From positions 1 through 24,034 of the forward strand of contig NZ_JASLDS010000028.1 of the NCBI RefSeq assembly GCF_030151385.1: a stretch of DNA of 24,034 nucleotides, written 5' to 3'. Below, piece after piece: positions 13,045-21,459 of the stretch. The stretch comes from Soonwooa sp. (lineage in GTDB: Bacteria > Bacteroidota > Bacteroidia > Flavobacteriales > Weeksellaceae). Position 1 is the first letter of the stretch. The number at the start of each line of letters is the position of its first letter. Made by a program: the position numbers and the translations under genes. The notes under the pieces were generated by a model that had not been told where the DNA came from, did not search any database, and saw only the letters and a list, made by a program, of their open reading frames with translations.

Positions 13045-15747
13045 ATGAAAAAAATAGGCATCAGCGCTCTTCTTCTCTTTGCGCTCAATCAGCAGACTCA
13101 AGCTTGTGCTTGGTACGACCCAGATTACGAATATTTTAATCTCTTTACACAGAGCATTATAAAGGACAAATCATATTTGCCGTTTTTATTAAGTTATTCT
13201 TCTAAATTTTATGGTGACGAAGTCCATGTTCATGACGAAAACATTGAGGCTTGGCAAAAATTTTTCGGAAATAAATATGACTATGCCGAGACCGAATATT
13301 TGGTTAACAAAGTTTCCTATTACGACCTTAACGAGTTAAAAAAAGGAACGACCAACAACAGCTTTCTGAAAAAATTAGGACCGAATTTTTATACTCAAAA
13401 CAAAGAAGCCATCGACTATTTGTTGGAAGCAAAACATCTAGAGCCTTATATGCAAATCAAGTTTGTGGAAAGCCCAGACAACTATTATTATTCGGAGCCT
13501 AACTCGTCATTGCATGCTAGCGATTTGGATTATAATAAAACGATTTCGGCTTTGACCAACTTGTATAACGCGACCAAAAATCCAGAAATAAAACTTCGTT
13601 ACGCTTATCAAATTGTCCGTCTTAACCATTACACGCAAAATTATCAACAAGCAATTGACGCTTTCAAAAAATATGTTGAGCCACTTAACTTAAAATCTGC
13701 GCCTTATTATTTGGCATTGGACCAAATGGCTGGTGCACTTCGAGGTTTGGGCAAAGGTCAGGATGCCAACTGGAATTTCTTTAAAGTATTTTCGTACACG
13801 AAAGCGAAAAAAGAGTCGGCTTTCACATCGATGCAATTGTCGGACAGCACGTCTTTCAAAGATTTGATGGCGCGAGCGCAATCGCCAGAAGAGAAAAATA
13901 TGGCGACTTTTCTTTTAGCTTACAGAGATTATAGCAACCCAATTCCGGCAATGGAAAAGATGTATGACATCGATCCAAATTCAGAAATCCTGAAAGTCCT
14001 TGCCGCACGAAGTATCAACGAATTGGAGCGAAGCTATCTACCTATAATGTATAATTCTGACGAGATTAACAACCAAGGCGAAGCAACAACAAGCGGAAAT
14101 CCAAGTGAAAATTCTAACACCAAATCGACGACAAGCTCCACAACAACAGAGCAAAAAGTTGAAAAACCTAGCTTTTGGTCAAGAGTTGTCAGCTTTTTCA
14201 AAAACTTGTTTGGAGGAAGTTCGGAGTCTTCAACAGAAAGAGGAGGAAATCTAAGCGACAAATCTTATCTCAATAATCCAAATAGAATTCCATTCTTCAC
14301 AGCCAATGATAATCTTTGGGACGACAATGACAAGGTAACCAACTACGTTGACGACTTTGATAAATTTATTGATAAAACCAAAGACAAATCCGATGATGAG
14401 TTTTGGAAAATTGCTTCTGCTTATCTTAAATTTTTGAAAAAAGATTATGCGAAAAGTAATGATATCCTAAACGATATTAAAACCAACAATCCAGAATATC
14501 TTCAAGAAATCAAAAAAATGAAAGCTTTAAATGCTATCGTTTCTCAACCGAAAATTGATGCTGATTTCGAGAATAAATTAATGACTGACTACAAAGAATA
14601 CTTTGTTAAACCAGAGAAAAAAGCAAGTGACAGCACAGATTATTATGATTATTCGCCGCCGTCGACTTCAGAATTTTTAGTTGATATCATGGCGAATCGT
14701 TACTTCTTGCAAGGTGAAGATGGCAAAGCTTATTTGATGAGCAATTCGTTATCGTCTTTACAATACAGTCCAAATGCGGATTTGGCGAAGAAGATACAAG
14801 CCTTTATTAATAAAAATAATAAAACAGCTTTCGAAAAAGAGGTTATTTCTAAAAATATTGACATCAAAGGAAGTCCCGATGCGTTTTTTAATTTAATCTA
14901 TGGTGACCAAGAAATGCGAAATGCGAATTTTGCTAAAGCCAAAGACTATTATTCTAAAATCAAGGATTTTGGTGGTTTAAATGATTTAAGTTTATACAAT
15001 AATACCAATGATCCTACACCGCCGACTGATCCTAATGTATATAATGGTTTTAACAATATTTCGCCGTTGGTGTTTGGGCACAATGTTTGGGAAAGCTTTG
15101 GAAGCGCCGAGACAGAAAGTATGACAGCTGAGCCTTTTGCAAAAGACTTTCCGATGATTGCAGCAGATATGAATAAATTGGAGTTGGCTAATGCTGCTAT
15201 CGAACTTCAAAAAATCGGAAGTGGAAAGGATTTGAAAGCTGCTGAAGCCAATCAACTGCTCGGAAATATGTTGTACAACTCGTCGATCTTAGGATATTAT
15301 CGCGAACTTTTTGTGATGGATCTCAACAATGCCGGTTGGAACAAATATGACTTTTGGAAAACCGATACGCCGTACAAATATTATTACAAAAACTATTCGT
15401 ACACTAGCTACATCCAACCAGAGAATTTTGATTTGTCAATTAATTATTACAAAAAAGCTCTGGATCAAACGACTGACAAAGATCAAAAGGCAAGAATTTT
15501 GTTTCAGATGGCGAGTGCCGAGCAAGGTAAATATTATCAATGGGAAGCTAAGCAAGAAAACAACCTTTCCTGGAATGATCCAGATTATGACAAAAAACGC
15601 AAGGCTTTTGATGACCAAATTGACAAAACCAAAAATGACAAATACCGAACTTACTTTGCACAGTTAAAGCAAAACTACGCTGACACGCAATCTTTCGCAG
15701 ATTTGCAAAGTAGATGTTTGTATTTTAAATACTATACGACAAAATAA
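13045..15747 (+). CDS. Large secreted protein of unknown function with helical repeats
   Basis: A 900-residue protein with a signal peptide (residues 2-20, ending QTQA). The mature protein starts at once with CAWYDPDYEYFNLF. Much of the rest is helical and Tyr/Lys/Asn-rich with TPR-like spacing: KLRYAYQIVRLNHYTQNYQQAIDAFKKY near residue 200, YLKFLKKDYAKSNDIL near 470, and KARILFQMASAEQGKYY near 815. A Ser/Thr/Gly/Asn-rich linker at about residues 335-375 leads to an amphipathic helix, SFWSRVVSFFKNLFGGS, then another Ser-rich stretch to about 405. The linker separates two helical halves. It is not a lipoprotein and lacks a T9SS tail, so it is probably periplasmic. I do not recognise a named family. 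It is the second gene of the operon; the third starts 2 bases after its stop. Confidence 0.8.
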   Translation: MKKIGISALLLFALNQQTQACAWYDPDYEYFNLFTQSIIKDKSYLPFLLSYSSKFYGDEVHVHDENIEAWQKFFGNKYDYAETEYLVNKVSYYDLNELKKGTTNNSFLKKLGPNFYTQNKEAIDYLLEAKHLEPYMQIKFVESPDNYYYSEPNSSLHASDLDYNKTISALTNLYNATKNPEIKLRYAYQIVRLNHYTQNYQQAIDAFKKYVEPLNLKSAPYYLALDQMAGALRGLGKGQDANWNFFKVFSYTKAKKESAFTSMQLSDSTSFKDLMARAQSPEEKNMATFLLAYRDYSNPIPAMEKMYDIDPNSEILKVLAARSINELERSYLPIMYNSDEINNQGEATTSGNPSENSNTKSTTSSTTTEQKVEKPSFWSRVVSFFKNLFGGSSESSTERGGNLSDKSYLNNPNRIPFFTANDNLWDDNDKVTNYVDDFDKFIDKTKDKSDDEFWKIASAYLKFLKKDYAKSNDILNDIKTNNPEYLQEIKKMKALNAIVSQPKIDADFENKLMTDYKEYFVKPEKKASDSTDYYDYSPPSTSEFLVDIMANRYFLQGEDGKAYLMSNSLSSLQYSPNADLAKKIQAFINKNNKTAFEKEVISKNIDIKGSPDAFFNLIYGDQEMRNANFAKAKDYYSKIKDFGGLNDLSLYNNTNDPTPPTDPNVYNGFNNISPLVFGHNVWESFGSAETESMTAEPFAKDFPMIAADMNKLELANAAIELQKIGSGKDLKAAEANQLLGNMLYNSSILGYYRELFVMDLNNAGWNKYDFWKTDTPYKYYYKNYSYTSYIQPENFDLSINYYKKALDQTTDKDQKARILFQMASAEQGKYYQWEAKQENNLSWNDPDYDKKRKAFDDQIDKTKNDKYRTYFAQLKQNYADTQSFADLQSRCLYFKYYTTK

Positions 15748-15749
15748 TT

Positions 15750-16142
15750 ATGAAACATCTTTTTTTAAGTTTAGGATTTTTCACATTGCTAAACTGTAAT
15801 ACTTCAAAAAATAAAATGGCAGAAAATGCAGACCACGATGGTCGACTGATTGGAAAATGGTCCATGGCATTTGATAATGCTTCAATCACAAGATCGCGAA
15901 CAATTACCAGAGAGGCAGATGGAAAGTTTGTCGCAGATAATGCTACAAGAATCCAAGGTCGTGCCCAACACTATCAAACTTCTGGAACTTGGTGGACGGA
16001 CAATGGATTTTACTACGAAGCCAACATCCAATCTGGCGACACCATTAAATACAAATACAAAGTTGACAATGTGTCAAAGTTAAGCTTTGAAAAAGAGCCT
16101 AGCACAGAGGAAGATTTTAAATATTTTGAAGTGCGCCAATAA
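15750..16142 (+). CDS. Small lipoprotein, possibly lipocalin-like
   Basis: A 130-residue predicted lipoprotein with signal LSLGFFTLLNC and lipidated Cys16. The mature part is short and beta-rich: GRLIGKWSMAF, RTITREADGKFVAD, TSGTWWTDNGFYYEANI, IKYKYKVDNVSKLSFEK. The opening Gly-x-Trp and a barrel-sized length recall small lipocalin-like lipoproteins, but the match is only in style. It is the last gene of the three-gene operon and is followed by a strong terminator. Confidence 0.75.
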   Translation: MKHLFLSLGFFTLLNCNTSKNKMAENADHDGRLIGKWSMAFDNASITRSRTITREADGKFVADNATRIQGRAQHYQTSGTWWTDNGFYYEANIQSGDTIKYKYKVDNVSKLSFEKEPSTEEDFKYFEVRQ

Positions 16143-16151
16143 ATTTTAAAC

Positions 16152-16185
16152 AAAAAAAGAGATGGAAAATTCCATCTCTTTTTTG
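16152..16185. terminator. Bidirectional terminator between convergent genes
   Basis: The stem AGAGATGGAA / TTCCATCTCT is flanked by an A-run on the left and a T-run on the right, so it can stop the plus-strand operon (stop at 16142) and the minus-strand metalloprotease gene (stop at 16206). Confidence 0.9.
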
Positions 16186-16205
16186 TTATTTATTTAAGAA
16201 AGAAA

Positions 16206-18464
16206 TTAATTCTTCTCAAATTTAGTTGTTGAAGACTCACCATTGATGTTAACTTTAACAAGGTAAAGTCCTTTAACTAATTTAGCAACGTTGATTTGCG
16301 CGTCTTTAGTTTCGCCTTTCATCACAAGCTGACCAGCAGTATTGAAGATTTCATAAGCGATATTAGATTTCGCATTAGAGAAATGTACCACATCAACAGC
16401 TGGATTAGGGTAAAGCTTAACACTTGTGCTATTAACCTCACCAGTTGCAAGAGAACCTAAAGTAAATTTATTAACAGCGTAGAAAACATTATCAATTGCA
16501 GAAATTCTTACAATCACTTGTTTGTTGGCTAATTCTGCAGGGAAAGTTACTGATGCAGCTCCGTTGTTAGGTGTAGATGCTAAAAGCGTTGTCCAAGTCG
16601 TCCCATTATCTGTAGTATAGTCAATTTTAACATTTGTAACATTGTAAGGAGAAACATTAGTCCCAGAAACTACCCAAGTTAAATTAACTGGTTCACCAGC
16701 ATTTCCTGTTGGCATATTTACCGTGAAAGCTGCAGCTGATCCAACCACAATTTTTTGATTTGCAAAAGCCGTTTGCGCTTGTCCAGCAGGTCTGTTATCT
16801 CTCACAGTAACACGGAAGTTAGTCGTTTTACTCACCGTTGATACTGCTTCAAAATCATTAACATTTTTTAGATTTCCGGCTAAAACTGTTGCCAATTTTG
16901 GGAAATATCTTGTTGGACTAGAGCTTGGTGGTAAAGATCTAAAGTTTGCACCACTTGTATTATTACCAATTGCTATAGCATTTCCGTAGTTATTAGATCC
17001 ATTTGCTTTACCAACACCACCATAAATTTTGCTAGGATCCATCTGCTCCCAACTGTAGGTTAGTGCATCTCCATCTGGATCTGTAGCTTGTGCTGTTAAA
17101 ACAAAAGCCGTTGATTTTGGAATGGTGTAAGTTGTCGTCATTGGTGTAATCACTGGCGGATTGTTTGTAATTGGCGTTTTCACACTCACATTAGTATTTG
17201 TTAGAACCGCCTGAACCTGATCTATACTTGCTGCATGGAAGTAAGGATCCGAATGTTTTTGCACATCCGTATTACTACCTGTAATACCAGCATAGCCCAT
17301 AATCGTTGATCCAGAACCTGGTTCCATCTCTGCATTTAGATATTGCTCATAGAAACTATAAGTATGGCTATCACCCAATTGGTGTCCCATTTCATGAGCT
17401 ACATAATCGATATCGAAGTTATCTCCAAATGGTTTTTTATCTGCAGGAGAGGTAATACCACTACCTTTGTAATTTTCTGGTTCGTTGTAATCATATCCGC
17501 AACCATAAGGATCACTAGCTGGTACTGGCGTAAAAGAAACATCATTACTTCCGATACAACCAATACAACCAGCATTACCTCCACCTCCTTCTGCACCAAA
17601 TAGGTGACCAATATCAAAATCTGCATCCGTCACACCATATTGTCCACCATGCAGGGTTGTCATTAATTCGTAGTTCCATCTACAAAATTGGCCAGCTGGG
17701 CTATACGGATCAGTTGAAGCGTCCGCAAAAATTAATGCTGGCGCATTAATCATATTAACATGCAGATTAAACTCTTGCTCAAATACTGCATTAACACGTG
17801 TTAGTGTAGCATTAACCTGAGCCAAAGCCTTATCAACTCCACCAAAATAAGCTGTGTACTCTCCAGTAACCGACATTGCCAAACGAAGTGTGTGGAAAGT
17901 TTTGTTATTAGATTTATTAGCTACAGCTGCATCGTCTCTTAATTTTTGTAAACGTGCAACAGACTTTGGATTTTCTTTGGTACCACAAGAAAATGGGTGT
18001 ACATCCTTATTAGACTTCTCACTTACAGTATAATAAGTTTTATCTAAACTTGTTGGACTAATAAACGTGTATTTGTCACCTCCCATAATTGTTGCTTGGA
18101 AATCATTGGGAGCAACACTAAAACGAATTGTTTTACTAGGATCATCAACACCTACACCAACATAAGAACCAAGATTATATTTATTAGCCAAAGTCTCATC
18201 CATTACAGGGAAACTATTAACTGCAAAACGCTCAATTTTACCAGAAGTTGTTGGAACATAAATATTAACAGTCTGCCCCGCCCCAACTTTGGAAGCCGTT
18301 AGTAATTGTGTTTGGATTTGCTTAATATCCAATTTATAAAAACTAGCATTGTTGAGGTTAGTAACACCACGCAGTTCTGTATTATTTGGAGTAGCTTTTG
18401 TCCACTGTGCATGAAGCAAGGGAGCAGAAATAGCTAACGCCAAAGAAGTAATTATTAATTTCAT
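16206..18464 (-). CDS. Secreted reprolysin-like zinc metalloprotease with T9SS C-terminal domain
   Basis: A 752-residue metzincin. Layout: signal peptide (1-19, ending LLHAQ); propeptide to about residue 185 with a possible cysteine switch at Cys160; catalytic domain about 190-420 with the zinc motif HEMGHQLGDSH (His357, Glu358, His361, His367) and the Met-turn STIMGY (Met389). Next comes an Ig/cadherin-like segment (about 430-530, TIPKSTAFVLTAQATDPDGDALTYSWEQ), a further beta domain, and the type A T9SS sorting domain at about 678-752 (LYPNPAVDVVHF ... GLYLVKVNINGESSTTKFEKN). It should be exported by Sec, then by T9SS, to act on extracellular proteins. The insert SNDVSFTPVPASDPYGCGYDYNEPE distinguishes it from its neighbour. 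No T9SS machinery gene lies in the window. Confidence 0.93.
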   Translation of the reverse strand: MKLIITSLALAISAPLLHAQWTKATPNNTELRGVTNLNNASFYKLDIKQIQTQLLTASKVGAGQTVNIYVPTTSGKIERFAVNSFPVMDETLANKYNLGSYVGVGVDDPSKTIRFSVAPNDFQATIMGGDKYTFISPTSLDKTYYTVSEKSNKDVHPFSCGTKENPKSVARLQKLRDDAAVANKSNNKTFHTLRLAMSVTGEYTAYFGGVDKALAQVNATLTRVNAVFEQEFNLHVNMINAPALIFADASTDPYSPAGQFCRWNYELMTTLHGGQYGVTDADFDIGHLFGAEGGGGNAGCIGCIGSNDVSFTPVPASDPYGCGYDYNEPENYKGSGITSPADKKPFGDNFDIDYVAHEMGHQLGDSHTYSFYEQYLNAEMEPGSGSTIMGYAGITGSNTDVQKHSDPYFHAASIDQVQAVLTNTNVSVKTPITNNPPVITPMTTTYTIPKSTAFVLTAQATDPDGDALTYSWEQMDPSKIYGGVGKANGSNNYGNAIAIGNNTSGANFRSLPPSSSPTRYFPKLATVLAGNLKNVNDFEAVSTVSKTTNFRVTVRDNRPAGQAQTAFANQKIVVGSAAAFTVNMPTGNAGEPVNLTWVVSGTNVSPYNVTNVKIDYTTDNGTTWTTLLASTPNNGAASVTFPAELANKQVIVRISAIDNVFYAVNKFTLGSLATGEVNSTSVKLYPNPAVDVVHFSNAKSNIAYEIFNTAGQLVMKGETKDAQINVAKLVKGLYLVKVNINGESSTTKFEKN

Positions 18465-18484
18465 AAGAATAAAAAGTTAGGGCG

Positions 18485-18512
18485 CAAATATATTACTTTG
18501 ATAATAAAACAA
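18485..18512 (-). promoter_or_regulatory. Promoter of the first metalloprotease gene
   Basis: On the minus strand TATATTTG (18485-18492) matches the -7 consensus, with TTTTG (TTG at 18510-18512) 17 bases upstream. The leader would be only about 15-20 nt. Confidence 0.7.
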
Positions 18513-18705
18513 AAGTATATATAATGAAAATATTTTTATTTTAACACTTACATACATTTAAACTATCATAATTTAATTTTCGATACATAAACATTAAAAA
18601 CATTGAAGTCATTTTTATGTATTTAATCAATGTTTAAAATTAAAATTGCTTCCAATATTGGAACGGAAACTCTAATTTTTTTCATTTGGACTTTCGAAAA
18701 TCAAT

Positions 18706-18741
18706 TAAAAAAGGTGACAGAAAAAATCCTGTCACCTTTTA
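18706..18741 (-). terminator. Terminator of the second metalloprotease gene
   Basis: A perfect 12-base stem AAAAGGTGACAG / CTGTCACCTTTT (18709-18720 with 18729-18740) has an 8-base loop and runs into T-rich sequence on the minus strand. It stops the upstream paralogue before the first metalloprotease promoter, so the two proteases are separate units. The rest of 18513-18705 is AT-rich with no gene seen. Confidence 0.9.
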
Positions 18742-18761
18742 ATGTATTATAAAGACAATAT

Positions 18762-21029
18762 TTATTTTTTCTCAAACTTAGTTGAGAATTGTTTGCTTGC
18801 AGAAGTTGTTTTGAAGATATAAATACCTTTAGCAAGTTTCGAAACATCAACTTTAGCATCTTGTAGATTAGCTTTCATGACAAGTTGGCCAGCAGTATTG
18901 TATATCTCATAAGCGGTTTTAGGCTCAACATTACTAACATTAAGAATATCCGTAACTGGATTTGGGAAAACCTGAATAGCTGTTTGATTAACATTATTCA
19001 CGGCTAATGTTGCTTCACCAAGTACAAATTTCTTAACCGCATAGAAAATGTTTCCGATAGAAGAAACCCTAACAATAACCGTTTGGCTTGACAAACTGCT
19101 TGGGAAAGTAACACTTGCGGAACCATTATTAGGTGTAGAGTCTAATAATGAAGTCCAAGTCACACCATAATCGCTCGTATAATCAATTTTGACATTAGCA
19201 ACATTGTACGGCGATACATTAGTACCAGAAACACTCCAAGTAATATCAATTGGATCACCAGCTTTTCCTGATGGAAGGTTAACTACAAAAGGTGCAGCAC
19301 TTCCCACAACAACTTTTTGGGTAGCATAGGCGGTTTGTGCTTGGCCAGCAGGTTTGTTATCTCTTACAGTAACTCTAAAATTAGTAGTACGAGCAACAGT
19401 AGATACTGCTTCAAAATCATTAACATTTTTCACCGCCCCATCTAATACTGTAGATAACTTAGGGAAATATCTTGTAGGAGAAGTTGTAGGTGCCCATGAT
19501 CTAAAATCGGCACCTGCAGCTGTTGTACCAATCGTGCTTTTAGTAATCCAAGAACCTGTATTAGCGTCCACTTGCTCCCAACAATAGGTTAAAGCATCAC
19601 CATCTGGATCAGTTGCTTCTGCTGTCAAAACAAAAGCCGTCCCTCTAGGAATAGTGTAGACTGTAGGCATCGCCGTAACTACTGGGGGATTGTTACTAAT
19701 ACTTTCGTTAACGCCACAAGCAGGACGAACACCCGTTAATAAATTACTTTGTACCTGGCTGATTGTTAAACTATGAAAATAAGCATCGGAATGCCTCATA
19801 ACATCTGTAGAAGCTCCAGTAATACCAGCATAACCCATAATTGTTGATCCCGATCCAGGCTCAGCCTCAACACCTGTACCTTCGGATTGGCTGTATGTAT
19901 GATTCCCTCCTAGTTGATGTCCCATTTCATGCGCAACATAGTCAATATCAAACGCATCTCCACTAGGTGGCAACTGCACTGTACTATTAGAATTAAATGT
20001 GCCACTAGCCCAAAAGTCAACACCAGGTGAAGTAATACCTGCACCTTTATAACTTGTATTATTAGTTGTTGACCCTCCAGTCTTTAATGTATTATTGCAG
20101 ACGCACCCAATACAGCCGGCATTACCTCCACCACCTGTTGCTCCGAATAAGTGACCAATATCAAAATCATTATCTCCTACACCATAGTTGGTCGTTGTAC
20201 CGTGTAGCACATTCATAAGCTGGGTATTCCATGCACTTGGTGGTGAAGTTAGACTTGTTACCGTACTATATGGATCCGTCGCAGGATCAGTAAAAATGAT
20301 ATTTGGTTTATCAATAACATTAAGGTGCACATTAAATTCTTGCTCAAAAACGCCACTAACCCTAGTAATGGTTGCATTAATCTGAGCTAAAGCTCCTGGT
20401 ACACCTCCAAAGTACTGCGTATATTCCCCAGTTGTTGACATTGCTAGACGTAATGTTTTCATTTTTTGATTTCCTGCTTTATTCGCAAAACTGCTTCTTT
20501 CTCCTTCTTGTTGCAAAGCTCTCATTTGTTCAATAGCTGCAGGATCTTCCGAAGTATTACATACAAAGGCATGTCCAAATTTTTCACTTTTGTAATGCAC
20601 ACCGTAATACTTTTTATCAGCTGTAGCAGGCTCTACAAACTCATATCTCCCTTTGGAAATAATCATGGATTGAAAATCATTAGGCGCCACACTAAATCTA
20701 ATTGTCTTAGTGGGATCATCAATACCAACGCCAACATAGGAAGCTAATTGATATCTGCTAGCAAGTCCTTCATCCATTACAGGAAAACTATTGACAGCAA
20801 AGCGTTCAATTTTACCTGTAGCAGTGGGAACGCTAATACTAACAGCGCTACCTTTTCCGATTTTCGAAGCCGACGATAATTGTTGGCGAATAGCATCAAT
20901 ATCTAATTTGTAAAAGTACTGCGAGGTATTGGATTTAGAAACGGGTGATGTTGGAACCCCCTGTGTCCACTGTGCACTAAGACTTGGCAATATCAAAGCG
21001 ACTGCCAAAGTAGTAAATATTCTTTTCAT
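18762..21029 (-). CDS. Secreted reprolysin-like zinc metalloprotease with T9SS C-terminal domain (paralogue)
   Basis: A 755-residue paralogue of the protein at 16206 with the same order: signal peptide (MKRIFTTLAVALILPSLSAQ), propeptide with Cys157, catalytic domain with HEMGHQLGGNH (His367, Glu368, His371, His377) and STIMGY, Ig-like segment (TIPRGTAFVLTAEATDPDGDALTYCWEQ), beta domain, and T9SS tail (FPNPVTDILNV ... GIYIFKTTSASKQFSTKFEKK). I chose the start at 21029 because the 18 extra upstream residues (from 21083) would place an unlikely hydrophobic stretch before a normal signal peptide. The paralogues differ mainly in the loop after GNAGCIGC, which may shape substrate choice. A moderate promoter (TACTTTTA at 21051-21058, TTG 19 bases upstream) precedes it. 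Confidence 0.93.
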   Translation of the reverse strand: MKRIFTTLAVALILPSLSAQWTQGVPTSPVSKSNTSQYFYKLDIDAIRQQLSSASKIGKGSAVSISVPTATGKIERFAVNSFPVMDEGLASRYQLASYVGVGIDDPTKTIRFSVAPNDFQSMIISKGRYEFVEPATADKKYYGVHYKSEKFGHAFVCNTSEDPAAIEQMRALQQEGERSSFANKAGNQKMKTLRLAMSTTGEYTQYFGGVPGALAQINATITRVSGVFEQEFNVHLNVIDKPNIIFTDPATDPYSTVTSLTSPPSAWNTQLMNVLHGTTTNYGVGDNDFDIGHLFGATGGGGNAGCIGCVCNNTLKTGGSTTNNTSYKGAGITSPGVDFWASGTFNSNSTVQLPPSGDAFDIDYVAHEMGHQLGGNHTYSQSEGTGVEAEPGSGSTIMGYAGITGASTDVMRHSDAYFHSLTISQVQSNLLTGVRPACGVNESISNNPPVVTAMPTVYTIPRGTAFVLTAEATDPDGDALTYCWEQVDANTGSWITKSTIGTTAAGADFRSWAPTTSPTRYFPKLSTVLDGAVKNVNDFEAVSTVARTTNFRVTVRDNKPAGQAQTAYATQKVVVGSAAPFVVNLPSGKAGDPIDITWSVSGTNVSPYNVANVKIDYTSDYGVTWTSLLDSTPNNGSASVTFPSSLSSQTVIVRVSSIGNIFYAVKKFVLGEATLAVNNVNQTAIQVFPNPVTDILNVSNVEPKTAYEIYNTAGQLVMKANLQDAKVDVSKLAKGIYIFKTTSASKQFSTKFEKK

Positions 21030-21083
21030 ATTATTTAAGTAAATAGTGCGTAAAAGTAAATTAAAGACAACAAAAAACAACAT

Positions 21084-21459
21084 TCAATAATAAAAATTAA
21101 TTAAATTTTAAGTATAATATAATTTATATCAATTAGAAAACTACTCTTTGATAAATAAAAAGTATTGAACATTTTTTGAGCCCAGTATTTCTCTAAGATG
21201 ATGTTTTAAACACTTAAGCATCTTACCACATTGGGTCGTCTAATTTCTTTTGTTGGTACAATCATTTCTATCGCGTCTACGCACCAGATGGCAAAAGCAC
21301 TGAGATAAATAAGTTCTCATTTAACTAAAAACAAAAGCAGTACATTTTTTTAAGAGTGAAAAGCTCAAAAGCATTTCGCAAAAAAAGAGGCTAACCCGTT
21401 TGGATTGCCTCTTCTCGTTAATGAAATATTAAATCTGAAAATGAAAAAAAGTATTGTTA
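21084..21459. other. Intergenic region with a possible gene relic
   Basis: About 375 bases between the TonB receptor stop and the metalloprotease promoter. It holds the receptor's terminator (21379-21413). A locally GC-richer patch at about 21205-21315 gives, on the minus strand, a 36-codon open stretch that reads like membrane-protein sequence (SAFAIWCVDAIEMIVPTKEI) but has no start codon of its own and ends in a stop. It could be a decayed gene fragment. Nothing else is apparent. Confidence 0.35.
21379..21413 (-). terminator. Terminator of the TonB-dependent receptor gene
   Basis: On the minus strand AAGAGGC and GCCTCTT close a stem extended by AATCC / GGGTT around an AAAC loop, followed by TTTTTTT. 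It lies about 45 bases after the stop at 21460. Confidence 0.88.

Noticed and set aside
20466..20747. Open frame of 93 codons on the plus strand
   Set aside because: It lies inside the second metalloprotease gene on the opposite strand, has no leader or promoter, and its translation shows no recognisable family.
21030..21083. Longer start for the second metalloprotease gene
   Set aside because: The extra 18 residues precede a complete normal signal peptide, and the paralogue starts at the equivalent Met.
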